Origin: DATFWC01 sp963777755
Lineage (GTDB): Bacteria; Pseudomonadota; Alphaproteobacteria; Rhizobiales; Xanthobacteraceae
DNA: 64,000 nucleotides
Reading direction: 5' to 3'
Assembly: GCA_963777755.1 (NCBI GenBank)
Contig: CAVZSC010000001.1
Span: forward strand, 248,001-312,000
Shown here: positions 16,594-24,804 of the stretch, piece after piece
How positions within the stretch are numbered: position 1 is the first letter of the stretch
How the letters are laid out: every line of letters begins with the position of its first letter
Notes under the pieces: generated by a model
Told to the model about the DNA's origin: nothing
Database searches by the model: none
The model's input: only the letters and a program-made list of their open reading frames with translations
Translations under genes and position numbers: made by a program

Positions 16594-18429
16594 ATGAGGA
16601 TGTCCGCGCTGCCGGCGGGCGCAAAGGCCCGTTTCTTTCTCGACGTCGAGCGCTCGGTGTGCGGCCGTGCCTGGCACGACCGCCTCGACGATCGGGCGTC
16701 GGCGCGCGCGCTGTCGATCGTCCAGCGGCACGGGATGCCCGAGCTCCTGGCCCGCGTGCTCGCCGCGCGCGACGTCGCCCCCGAGGACGTCGAGGCCTTT
16801 CTCGACCCGACGGTGAAGCGGCTGATGCCGGATCCCGACCGCCTCATGGACATGGGCGCGGCCGCCGCGCGCATCGCCGACGCGGTGACGCGCGGCGAGC
16901 AGGTCGCGATCTTCGGCGACTACGACGTCGACGGCGCGACCGCAGCGGCGCTGCTCGCCCGCTTCCTGCGTGCCGGCGGCCTCGATCCGATCATCCACAT
17001 CCCGGACCGCCTGTTCGAAGGCTATGGCCCCAACGTCGAGGCGGTGCAGAGCCTGGCGCAGCGCGGGGCGAGACTGCTGGTCGCGGTCGATTGCGGCACC
17101 ACCAGCCACGAGCCGCTCGAGGCGGCGCGCCGCCTCGGCCTCGACGTGGTGGTCATCGACCATCACCTGGCCGACGAGCGCCTGCCGCCGGCGCACGCTG
17201 TGGTGAACCCGAACCGCCTCGACGACCTCTCGGGCCTCGGCCACCTCGCGGCCGTCGGGCTCGTGTTCATGACCATCGTCGCGGTGAACCGCGTGCTGCG
17301 CACGCGCGGCTTCTGGTCGGCGCAGCGGAGCGAGCCCGACCTCCTCGGCTTCCTCGACCTGGTGGCGCTCGGCACCGTGGCCGACGTGGTGGCGCTGAAA
17401 GGGCTCAATCGCGCGTTCGTCGTCAAGGGCCTCATCGCCATGCGCCGGCGCGAGGGCATCGGCCTCACCGCGCTGATGGACGCGGCGCGCTTGGCGGGCC
17501 CACCGGAGCCGTGGCATCTCGGCTTCCTGCTCGGGCCGCGCATCAACGCGGGCGGACGGATCGGCCGCGCCGATCTCGGGGCGCGCCTGCTGCTGACCGA
17601 CGATCCGGTCGAAGCCGCGACGATCGCCGCCGAGCTCGACCGGCTCAACCGCGAGCGCCAGACGATCGAGCAGGTGACGCTTGCCGAAGCCGAGGCGGAA
17701 GCGACCGCGGCGCTCGGCCTCGAGGAGAAGGGGGCGGTGGTGGTGACCGCCGCGCCCGGCTGGCATCCCGGGGTGGTCGGCCTGGTGGCGGCGCGCCTGC
17801 GCGAGCGCTTCGGCCGGCCGGCCTTCGCCATCGCGCTCGACGCGAGCGGCACCGGTACCGGGTCGGGGCGCTCGATCCCGGGCGTCGACATCGGTCATGC
17901 GATCCGGCGCGCCGTGGCCGACGGTCTGCTCGTCAAGGGCGGCGGCCACGCCATGGCGGCCGGCGTCACCATCGCCCGCGACCGCCTCACCGCGTTCCGT
18001 GCCTACCTGGAAGATACGCTCGGAGCCGCCGTCGAGGCGGCGCGTGCCGAGGACGTGCTCATGATCGACGGCGCGCTCTCCGCCAAGGGGGCGACGCCGG
18101 AGCTGGTCGCCACGATCGCGCGCGCCGGCCCCTACGGCGCCGGCAATGCCGAGCCGGTATTCGCGCTGCCGTCGCACACGATCGCCTATGCGGAGGAAGC
18201 GCAGGCGCATGTGCGCGTGCGTCTAAAATCCGGCGACGGCACGTTCCTGTCGGCCATCGCATTTCGTGCGGCCGGACAAAGGCTTGGGCAGGCGTTGTTG
18301 AATCAACGTGGCAACCCGGTGCACGTCGCCGGAGCGCTCGCCGTCGACCGCTGGCAGGGCGCCGAGCGGGTGCAGCTGCGCGTCTGCGACCTGGCGCCGG
18401 TGGCCGGGGCTATTTCCGTAACGCCATGA
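16594..18429 (+). CDS. recJ: Single-stranded-DNA-specific exonuclease RecJ
   Basis: 5'-3' ssDNA exonuclease acting in recombination and mismatch repair; 611 residues. DHH phosphoesterase motifs appear in order: GDYDVDG (108-114), VDCGTT (165-170), DHH (189-191) and LGTVADVV. The DHHA1 part has SGRSIPGVDIGHAIR and GGHAMAAGVTI, and an OB-like C-terminus follows. It starts 17 bases after the GNAT gene. Confidence 0.95.
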   Translation: MRMSALPAGAKARFFLDVERSVCGRAWHDRLDDRASARALSIVQRHGMPELLARVLAARDVAPEDVEAFLDPTVKRLMPDPDRLMDMGAAAARIADAVTRGEQVAIFGDYDVDGATAAALLARFLRAGGLDPIIHIPDRLFEGYGPNVEAVQSLAQRGARLLVAVDCGTTSHEPLEAARRLGLDVVVIDHHLADERLPPAHAVVNPNRLDDLSGLGHLAAVGLVFMTIVAVNRVLRTRGFWSAQRSEPDLLGFLDLVALGTVADVVALKGLNRAFVVKGLIAMRRREGIGLTALMDAARLAGPPEPWHLGFLLGPRINAGGRIGRADLGARLLLTDDPVEAATIAAELDRLNRERQTIEQVTLAEAEAEATAALGLEEKGAVVVTAAPGWHPGVVGLVAARLRERFGRPAFAIALDASGTGTGSGRSIPGVDIGHAIRRAVADGLLVKGGGHAMAAGVTIARDRLTAFRAYLEDTLGAAVEAARAEDVLMIDGALSAKGATPELVATIARAGPYGAGNAEPVFALPSHTIAYAEEAQAHVRVRLKSGDGTFLSAIAFRAAGQRLGQALLNQRGNPVHVAGALAVDRWQGAERVQLRVCDLAPVAGAISVTP

Positions 18430-18488
18430 AACCACAGAGAAATCCGTAAACGAGTTCGTTCTGCCGTACTGCCAAAATGAAAATCAGG

Positions 18489-18521
18489 TTGCACAAACAA
18501 AAATACAACCATAATGTGCAA
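18489..18521. repeat. Inverted repeat TTGCACA ... TGTGCAA between recJ and the SqrR-like gene
   Basis: Seven-base perfect inverted repeat with a 19-base A-rich spacer, in the convergent interval after recJ (stop 18429) and the SqrR-like gene (stop 18537). It may be a bidirectional terminator or a protein site; there is no T-run. Confidence 0.35.
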
Positions 18522-18536
18522 TTGGTCGGGTGCCCC

Positions 18537-18914
18537 TCACCCCTTCCGTTTCTTGCCGCAGAACACATCGTAGACCGCGCCGAGGATCACCCGCGCTTCC
18601 TCGCTCGCCAGGCTGTAGTAGATCGCCTTGCCGTCGCGCCGCGTCGCCACCAGGCCGTCGGCGCGCAGCCGCGCCAGCTGCTGCGAGACGGTCGGCTGAC
18701 GCAGGTCGAGCGCGCGCTCGATCTCGGTGACCGATTTCTCGCCCTCGGCGAGCATGCACAGGATCAACAGGCGACTCTCGTGCGAGAGCGCCTTGAGAAA
18801 CTCGGCGGCCTGCTTCGCCTTCTCGAGCATATGGTCGAGCTCGCGCGCAGGCTCGACGGGCTTGAGGCGGGGGAAGGCCATTCCGGGGATCCGGGCCTCT
18901 GACGAATTCGACAA
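18537..18914 (-). CDS. ArsR-family repressor of the SqrR/BigR sulfide-sensing type
   Basis: 125-residue winged-helix regulator. The HTH reads EKSVTEIERALDLRQPTVSQQLARLRADGLVATRR, and the wing is KAIYYSL. Two cysteines, Cys53 (RLLILCML) and Cys119 (VYDVFCG), are 66 residues apart. That is the spacing known for the redox pair Cys41/Cys107 of SqrR, which forms a polysulfide bridge and releases DNA when sulfide is present. The metal-site residues of SmtB/ArsR are not evident. A start at 18881 (MAFPRLKP) is equally plausible. Its neighbours (a SoxW-like thioredoxin, sox and fcc genes) support a sulfide-responsive role; the regulatory targets are inferred. Confidence 0.85.
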   Translation of the reverse strand: MSNSSEARIPGMAFPRLKPVEPARELDHMLEKAKQAAEFLKALSHESRLLILCMLAEGEKSVTEIERALDLRQPTVSQQLARLRADGLVATRRDGKAIYYSLASEEARVILGAVYDVFCGKKRKG

Positions 18915-18940
18915 AGTGCAACTGTCGATGCAAGCCTCAA

Positions 18941-18976
18941 GCGGAGCGCGGCGTCAAGCGCTCCGCGTTGCCTTTT
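18941..18976 (+). terminator. Hairpin plus T5, terminator-like
   Basis: Nine-base stem GCGGAGCGC/GCGCTCCGC (18941-18949, 18958-18966) followed by GTTGCCTTTTTG. The orientation suits a plus-strand transcript, but no plus-strand gene lies just upstream; it might end an unannotated small RNA or recJ read-through. Confidence 0.4.
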
Positions 18977-19004
18977 TGCCGTGCGTGAGAGCAGAAAATT
19001 TTTT

Positions 19005-19067
19005 CTACAGCCATTTCCGATCGAATTGGTTCCATCTGCCCACCCACTCGATCGGGAATGGCTGTAG
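19005..19067. repeat. Long inverted repeat, 20-base arms
   Basis: Arms at 19005-19024 and 19048-19067 pair over 20 bases with one mismatch, around a 23-base loop. It lies in the interval between the SqrR-like gene and the exported hypothetical gene. It could be a repetitive palindrome or a structured RNA. Confidence 0.65.
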
Positions 19068-19078
19068 ATTCTTGCTTG

Positions 19079-19127
19079 GCGCATGTTCTTATCAGCGAAC
19101 CGGTACCCACTTCGCCGGAACATGCGC
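19079..19127. repeat. REP-like palindrome GCGCATGTTC ... GAACATGCGC
   Basis: Ten-base perfect arms around a core containing CGAACCGGTACCCACTTCG. It resembles the short dispersed palindromes common in Bradyrhizobium and Mesorhizobium intergenic DNA (recalled, not searched). Its end abuts the stop codon of the gene at 19127-19864. Confidence 0.6.
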
Positions 19128-19864
19128 TAGCCGAAACGGAAGGCAAGAAGCCGGTCGAGGGCGCGCAATTCGTCGATCACGCGAGCGAGCAGGTCCTGGT
19201 CGCGGTGCTCGAGCGCCTGGGCCAGCAGGGCGAGCCCGGAGCGCGCGCCGTCAACCAGGCGGCGGAATTCGGGATCGGCAAGGGTCCGTTGCGGCGCGAT
19301 CGTTTCGCACCGCGCCAGCGTGTCGCCATAGCGCGTCGCTATGGCGCGGAGCTCGGGCGCGACCGCGGCGTTCGGCGGATCGAGCCGGGCGTTGCGGTAG
19401 CCGAACAGCGCGTCCATGGCGGTGTTGGCGTCGAGCACGCAGTCGGCCAGGACGGTGATGCCGCTCGCGCGCCGCAGCCGCGCCAACACGTCGCGCAAGC
19501 TCGCCAGCGCCTCGGCCGCGACGTCCGTCCGCCCCATGTCGAGCACCATGTGCATCCCGATCATGCGGGTCGCCATATCGGTCAGGGTGAGCGTGTAGAG
19601 CGCCCGATCGGTGATGACCTCCGGCGGTCGTGCGCCGAAGCGGTCGACCACCGCGCCCCATGCTTCGCGCATACGCTCGAGCTCGATCGCCGCGAGGTCG
19701 ACATTGCCGGTGCGCAGATAGAACAGGGCGACGCGATGATGCGAGGAGAACGACTCCACGGCCGCGTTGAAATCGTCGAGCGCATCGGCCGCGGCGGGGC
19801 GTGCGGCGGCGAGGCAGAGCGCGATACTTGCAGCGAGCACGAGCCGGGACCACATGTCCTTCAT
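19127..19864 (-). CDS. Exported hypothetical protein next to SoxW-like thioredoxin
   Basis: 245 residues; family not recognised. A Sec signal peptide (SRLVLAASIALCLAAARPAAADA) ends near residue 26. The mature part looks all-helical, with Arg/Ala-rich amphipathic helices. Only two cysteines are obvious (ADCVLDANTAMDALFGY and TLARCETIAP), and no CxxCH haem motif is seen, so it is not a c-type cytochrome. It is divergent from the SoxW-like gene and lies beside the SqrR-type repressor, so a role in periplasmic sulfur chemistry is a reasonable guess but nothing more. Confidence 0.7.
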   Translation of the reverse strand: MKDMWSRLVLAASIALCLAAARPAAADALDDFNAAVESFSSHHRVALFYLRTGNVDLAAIELERMREAWGAVVDRFGARPPEVITDRALYTLTLTDMATRMIGMHMVLDMGRTDVAAEALASLRDVLARLRRASGITVLADCVLDANTAMDALFGYRNARLDPPNAAVAPELRAIATRYGDTLARCETIAPQRTLADPEFRRLVDGARSGLALLAQALEHRDQDLLARVIDELRALDRLLAFRFG

Positions 19865-19964
19865 CCATTGTTAACACGGCGCAGTTTGGCCCGTCGCGCT
19901 ACAACGATTCGTTACCGGGAACAGTTGACGAATGAATCGCGACCGGGCAAGGAACGGTTACGCA

Positions 19965-20531
19965 ATGATTACACGACGCCAATTTCTTGTGGGCAGCGCT
20001 GCGGCATTTGCGCTCGCCGGGCGCGCCCGCGCCGAGGCGCCGATCCTCACCGAGGACGGGCTGTACCGCCAGCCGTGGTATCTCGACAGCCTGCTCGATC
20101 TCACCGACGACCTCGACGCCGCCGGCAAGGCGGGCAAGCGCCTGGCGGTCGTGTGGGAGCTGCGCGGCTGCCCCTATTGCAAGGAAATGCACCTTACCAA
20201 TTTCGCGCGTCCGGACATCGCCGATTTCGTGAAGAGCCGCTTCGAGATCCTGCAGCTCAACATCCGCGGCGACCGCAGCGTGACCGATTTCGACGGCGAG
20301 CACCTCGCCGAGAAGCGGCTCGCCACGAAATACCAGGTGCGCTTCACGCCGACGATCCAGTTCTTTCCCGAGACCGCCGGTGAGCTGGCCACAGCTCCGC
20401 CGGACAGGCGCGAGGTCTTCCGCATTCCCGGCTACCTCAGGCCCGATGACTTTCTCTCCGTGTTCCGCTTCGTCGCCGAGCGCGGCTACGACAAGGGAAG
20501 CTTGCGCGACTTCCTGCGCCAGCAGGGGTGA
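19965..20531 (+). CDS. soxW: SoxW-like periplasmic thioredoxin
   Basis: 188-residue exported thioredoxin-fold protein. A Tat-like leader (TRRQFLVGSAAAFALAGRARA) precedes the mature domain. The active site is Cys69-Pro-Tyr-Cys72 in WELRGCPYCKEMH, and the cis-Pro loop is RFTPTIQFF. The order and spacing match SoxW, which keeps SoxYZ or other Sox thiols reduced. ATG 19932 is an alternative start. The gene is divergent from the exported unknown. DsbA/TlpA-like thioredoxins are the alternatives, but the sox context favours SoxW. Confidence 0.75.
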   Translation: MITRRQFLVGSAAAFALAGRARAEAPILTEDGLYRQPWYLDSLLDLTDDLDAAGKAGKRLAVVWELRGCPYCKEMHLTNFARPDIADFVKSRFEILQLNIRGDRSVTDFDGEHLAEKRLATKYQVRFTPTIQFFPETAGELATAPPDRREVFRIPGYLRPDDFLSVFRFVAERGYDKGSLRDFLRQQG

Positions 20532-20610
20532 GCGGGGTAGGGAGACGCCGACATCTTACGCGACGGCCGCCGCCACCGTGTCCCGAGGACCGCCATGACC
20601 GCGCGCCGGT

Positions 20611-21585
20611 TCATTCGATCACCTCGTCGGCGCGTGCGAGCAGGGTCGGGGGGATTTCGAGGCCGAGGATTCTGGCGGTCTCGGCATTGATCACCAGCTC
20701 GAATTTGCTCGCCTGGATGACCGGCAGGTCCGCGGGCTTGGTGCCCTTGAGGATTGTGCCGGCGTAGGTGCCGACCTGGCGCCAAGCATCCGCAATGCTG
20801 GACGCATAGCTCATCAGCCCCCCGACTTCGGTAATTTCATGTGCGGCATAGATCGCAGGGACTCGATGATGCGCCGCAAGAGTTGCAAGCTGAACGCGCC
20901 GGCTGGTGAACAAGGTGTCGCCAGAAACGAACAAGGCATCGGTCCGCTCGCGCAGGACAGCCGCGAAGGCGGCATTGATCTCGCCGCTGGTGCTGACTTT
21001 GAGGATCTGGAGCTGAAATCCCATGTCGCGACCAGCCACCGCCATCTCACCCAGCGCCGCTTCGGCATTCGGATTGGTGGGATTGACCAGCACGGCCACA
21101 CGCGTTGCCCCGGGGACCATGTCACGCAGGAGCTCGAGCCGCTTTGCCCCCAACTCGGCATTGACATAGTTGACGCCTGTTGCATTGCCTCCAGGCCGGG
21201 CGAGGCTGGCGACAAGACCCAGCTTGACTGGGTCGTCGCCGACGGCAAAGACGATCGGAATGGTGTTCGTCGACTTTGCGGCGAATGCCGAATGGGTCGA
21301 CGGCGCGACGATCACCGCGACCTGTCGGCGAATCAGGTCGGCGGCCAGCTCCGGCAGCCGGCTGCTTTGATTCTCCGCCCAGCGGTACGCGATCGTCACG
21401 TTCTCGCCTTCGACATACCCGGTGTCTTTCAGGCCGGCGCGAAATGCCCGCAGACGGTGCTCGTTCGTGTCAGGCGATGTCGGGTGAAGGAATCCGATCA
21501 CCGGCATCGAAGGCTGCTGCGCGCACGCCGTGCGCGGCCACGCTGCCGCGCCGCCGAGCAGCGTGATGAACGCCCGGCGATTCAT
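20611..21585 (-). CDS. ABC transporter substrate-binding protein, ABC_sub_bind family (paralogue 1)
   Basis: 324 residues, periplasmic. A Tat/Sec-type leader MNRRAFITLLGGAAAWPRTACAQ precedes MPVIGFL. Family landmarks are GYVEGENVTIAYRWAENQ, LAADLIRRQVAVIV, FAVGDDPVKLGLVASLARPGGNATGV, RVAVLVNPTNPNAEAAL and the C-terminal LARADEVIE. It is the last gene of a minus-strand array of four related genes. Its ATG overlaps the stop of the preceding paralogue (ATGA, 21582-21585). No permease or ATPase is adjacent, so these are orphan binding proteins; the ligand is unknown. Confidence 0.85.
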   Translation of the reverse strand: MNRRAFITLLGGAAAWPRTACAQQPSMPVIGFLHPTSPDTNEHRLRAFRAGLKDTGYVEGENVTIAYRWAENQSSRLPELAADLIRRQVAVIVAPSTHSAFAAKSTNTIPIVFAVGDDPVKLGLVASLARPGGNATGVNYVNAELGAKRLELLRDMVPGATRVAVLVNPTNPNAEAALGEMAVAGRDMGFQLQILKVSTSGEINAAFAAVLRERTDALFVSGDTLFTSRRVQLATLAAHHRVPAIYAAHEITEVGGLMSYASSIADAWRQVGTYAGTILKGTKPADLPVIQASKFELVINAETARILGLEIPPTLLARADEVIE

Positions 21586-22559
21586 TCGATCACCTCGTCG
21601 GCGCGCGCGAGCAGCGTGGGTGGCACTTCAAGGCCAAGCGCCTTGGCGGTCTTCAGGTTGATCACCAGTTCGAATTTGGTGGGCTGTTCGATCGGCAATT
21701 CGGTCGGCTTGGCGCCCTTGAGGATCTTGCCGGCGTAGATGCCTGCATGACGATACATGTCAGACGAACTGGTTCCATAGCTGATCAACCCGCCTGCGTC
21801 GACAAACTCCCGCTGAAAATAGATGGTCGGAACGGCAAGACGCGCCGCCAACGCAACGAGCCGTCCCCTTTGGCTGGCGAAGAAGCCATCGGCGCTCACC
21901 AAGAGAGTGCCGGCTCGAAGCTGGCTGATCGTCGAAAAAGCCGCGTCGTAATCCCTGTCGCTGCTGATCCTGATGAATGCGATTTGCAACCCGGTCCGAT
22001 GAGCGGCTGCTTCGATCTCTCGCATGTTGGACGCGGCATTCGGATTGGTTGGATTGACAAGCACGGCAATGACGGTTGCTCGCGGAACGAGCTCGTGCAG
22101 CAATTCCAGGCGCTTTGCGGCGAGCATCACCGAGAACAGGCTCACGCCGGTAACGTTCTCGGCAGGCCGATTGAAGCTCGTAACCAATCCGCTCTCGATC
22201 GGATCGGAACCGGTGACGAAGACGATCGGTATGGTCGCGGTTGCCGCTTTCGCTGCGCGTGCGGCCGGAAGCAGGGCTGCAGTTATCACGCTCGGCTGGC
22301 GGCGAATCAAATCGGCCGCCAACGCCGGCAACTGATCGTATTCGCCGTTCGCCCAGCGGAATTCGAGCACGACGTTTCGACCTTCGACATATCCCGCTTC
22401 CCGCAAGCCGAGGCGAAAGGCGTCGATGAGATGGGCAGATGGCTGGGGCGATCCCTGGTGGAGGAAGCCGATCACCGGCATCCCCGGCTGCTGCGCGCCT
22501 GCGACGAGCGGCCATGCCGCCGCGCCGCCGAGCAACGTGATGAACGCACGCCGCTTCAT
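21582..22559 (-). CDS. ABC transporter substrate-binding protein, ABC_sub_bind family (paralogue 2)
   Basis: 325 residues, same family and layout as its neighbour. The leader is MKRRAFITLLGGAAAWPLVAGAQ, then MPVIGFLHQGSP, the GYVEGRNVVLEFRWANGEYDQLPALAADLIRRQ block, VTGSDPIESGLVTSFNRPAENVTGV, AVLVNPTNPNAASN, and the PPTLLARADEVIE end. It overlaps by four bases with the genes on both sides (ATGA junctions), so the array is probably translated in a coupled way from one transcript. Ligand unknown. Confidence 0.85.
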   Translation of the reverse strand: MKRRAFITLLGGAAAWPLVAGAQQPGMPVIGFLHQGSPQPSAHLIDAFRLGLREAGYVEGRNVVLEFRWANGEYDQLPALAADLIRRQPSVITAALLPAARAAKAATATIPIVFVTGSDPIESGLVTSFNRPAENVTGVSLFSVMLAAKRLELLHELVPRATVIAVLVNPTNPNAASNMREIEAAAHRTGLQIAFIRISSDRDYDAAFSTISQLRAGTLLVSADGFFASQRGRLVALAARLAVPTIYFQREFVDAGGLISYGTSSSDMYRHAGIYAGKILKGAKPTELPIEQPTKFELVINLKTAKALGLEVPPTLLARADEVIE

Positions 22560-23579
22560 TCAATCACCTCGTCGGCGCGCGCGAGCAGCGTGGGTGGCAC
22601 CTCGAGGCCGAGGGCCCTGGCGGTCGGCAGGTTGATGACGAACTCGAACTTGGTGGACTGTACGACCGGCAGGTCGGCCGGCTTCTCGCCTTTGAGGATA
22701 CGGCTGGTGTAGCCGCCGATATGCCGAAACACCTCCGTCAGGCTTGTTCCATAGGTCATCAGGCCGCCGGCTTCCGCATATTCGCGCGCGTTGTAGATGG
22801 CTGGGATTGCATGCCGCGTCGCCAGCGTGGCAAGTTGCAGGCGCCGGCTGTAGAAAAACGGGTCGGCGGCGACGACGAGCCCTTCGGCTTTGCTGCCGAC
22901 AAGCGTTGCAAATGCGGCTTCGATCCCGCGGCCGTCGCTTGCCTGAATGACATCGATCTTCACTCCGATGGTGGCCGCCGCAGCAGTCAAGTCTCGCGCC
23001 ACGACGCCAGCATTCGCATGGTGGGGATTGACCAACAGTCCGATGCGCGCGACAGCGGGAACGAGCTCGCGCAGCAAGCCCAGTTGCTTTGCCGCGAGAT
23101 CGGAGACGAAGAAGTGGACGCCGGTCGCATTGCCCCCCGGACGGGCAAGAACTCGCGACGAGGCCGAGCCTCACCGGATCATCGGTGGCGCCGAATACAA
23201 TGGGAATGGTCGCGGTTGCAGCCTTTGCAGCCTGGGCCGGCGGAGTGGAGAGTGCAACGATCGCGGCAACCTGACTGCGTACCAGTTCCGCCACCACCGC
23301 CGGCAGTCGGTCGTATTGACCCTCGACCCAACGATATTCGATCGTCACGTCGCGGCCCTCGATGGAGCCCGCTTCGGCCAAGCCCTGGCGCAACATTGCC
23401 GCCAGGTGGGCGCCCGCCGCAGGTGAACCTCCGCCGAGGAGGCCGATCACCGGCTTCGTCGGCTGCTGCGCGCGCGCCGCCACTGGCCACGCCGCTGCGC
23501 CGCCGAGCAACCGCAGGAATGCCCGCCGCCTTGTATGACGGGAAAGAAGCATATTGAGGAGTGACGGGGGTCGGTTCAT
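22556..23579 (-). pseudogene. ABC_sub_bind substrate-binding protein (paralogue 3), frameshifted
   Basis: Third copy in the array. The N-terminal half (RRRAFLRLLGGAAAWPVAARAQ ... FGATDDPVRLGLVAS) and the C-terminal half (LRELVPAVARIGLLVNPHHAN ... LARADEVIE) lie in different frames. One extra base near 23150 breaks the block that reads VASLARPGGNATGV in the paralogues. Removing it restores a full-length protein. It is either a recent pseudogene or a sequence error; the rest looks fully constrained. The upstream in-frame MNRPPSLLNMLLSRHT may be leader or noncoding. Confidence 0.75.
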
Positions 23580-23719
23580 GACACCGCCCCCGTCGCGACC
23601 GGAAGCCCGTAGCCGCTTCGGATCCTAAACCGCGAATGAGCTTGGAGCTCCAGTCGCTTCTTCCATACCCGAACAGTTGCTTGGGCACGAGCCCGCATCA
23701 GCAAGGAAGGGATACGAAG

Positions 23720-24682
23720 ATGCTCTCGTTTTGCGGAATCGACGTGTCGAAGGATCGGTTGGACGTAATGGTGTTGCCTGACGCGCAATGCTCCTCCGTG
23801 CCGAACGACAAGATCGGCTGGGCCGCCTTGGTCGAGCAGCTGCGGGACTACTCGATCGCAGCGATCGGCATCGAGGCGAGCGGTGGCTACGAGCGGGGCG
23901 TCATACGCTCCTTGCACGCTGCCGGCATGCCCGTGCGCCAAGTCAACCCGTTCAAGTTGCGGCAGTTCGCCAGGGCCAGCGGGGTTCTGGCAAAGAACGA
24001 TCCACTCGATGCCCGCATGATCGCCTCGTTCGTCGCCATCATGCCGACACGTCCGGCGCAGCCTCACGTCCAGGCTGCCGGACGGCTGGCCGAGATGCTC
24101 GCCGTTCGCCGCCAGCTCAGCGCCGAGAAGGTCGCCGCCGAGAATGGCTCCAGACTGCTGGAGGATGCGATGCTGCAGAGACTTTCGCGCCGCCGCATCG
24201 CCAAGCTCGCCGCCGACATCGATCTGCTCGACGAGCGCCTGGTCGAGACCGTCATGGCCGACGCTGGTCTCGAGCAGCGCTACCGATTGCTCACGTCCAT
24301 GCCAGGCGTCGGACCAGTATTGGCATGTACGCTGATCGCGCTGCTGCCCGAGCTCGGTCAGATGAGCCGTAAGCAAGTGGCCGCACTCGTCGGCGTCGCT
24401 CCCTATGCCTTCGACAGCGGCAAACTCAAGGGAAGGCGCTGCATCTGGGGCGGTCGTGCGCACGTTCGCCAGGTGCTCTACATGGCGGCAATGAGCGCCA
24501 GCAATTGGAATCCTACGCTCAAAGCCTTCCATGATCGCCTGAAAGCCGCTGGCAAATTGCCCAAGGTTGCGATCGTGGCGGTGATGCGCAAGATGATCAC
24601 CACGCTCAACGCCATGGTTCGCGACGACGTGGTCTGGGCCGACCGTCACGGCGGTCGGCACAGCGTGCCGACCGCACGGTAG
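23720..24682 (+). CDS. IS110-family transposase
   Basis: 320-residue DEDD transposase/recombinase of the RNA-guided IS110 group. The N-terminal RuvC-like domain has Asp8 (GIDVSKDRLDV), Glu52 (GIEASGGYERG) and Asp94/Asp97 (KNDPLDARMIASF). The C-terminal Tnp20 domain has MPGVGPVLACTLIALLPELG, LVGVAPYAFDSGKLKGRR and GGRAHVRQVLYMAAMSASNW, with the likely catalytic Ser in the last block. The start at 23720 has AAGGGA upstream. It lies on the opposite strand inside the ABC paralogue array. Element ends cannot be fixed; no terminal inverted repeat is seen, as usual for the family. Confidence 0.9.
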   Translation: MLSFCGIDVSKDRLDVMVLPDAQCSSVPNDKIGWAALVEQLRDYSIAAIGIEASGGYERGVIRSLHAAGMPVRQVNPFKLRQFARASGVLAKNDPLDARMIASFVAIMPTRPAQPHVQAAGRLAEMLAVRRQLSAEKVAAENGSRLLEDAMLQRLSRRRIAKLAADIDLLDERLVETVMADAGLEQRYRLLTSMPGVGPVLACTLIALLPELGQMSRKQVAALVGVAPYAFDSGKLKGRRCIWGGRAHVRQVLYMAAMSASNWNPTLKAFHDRLKAAGKLPKVAIVAVMRKMITTLNAMVRDDVVWADRHGGRHSVPTAR

Positions 24683-24688
24683 TCGCTG

Positions 24689-24777
24689 CGCTGAGCGATT
24701 GGGCCGGGTCAAGGCCGTAGCCGCGCGTAGCGCGGGGGCGCGAAGCGCCAGCCTTGACGCGACCCAATCGATCAGCG
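24689..24777. ncRNA. Strongly folded element downstream of the IS110 transposase
   Basis: Arms 24689-24715 and 24751-24777 pair over 27 bases with a few mismatches. The enclosed 35 bases form two further perfect hairpins: CCGCGC-GTA-GCGCGG (24721-24735) and GGCGC-GAA-GCGCC (24737-24749). The predicted shape is a three-way junction. It begins seven bases after the transposase stop, where IS1111-type members carry their guide RNA, but it might equally be a terminator or a REP-like palindrome. Confidence 0.5.
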
Positions 24778-24804
24778 ATCTCGCCGCGTCAAGATGACAG
24801 TTGC

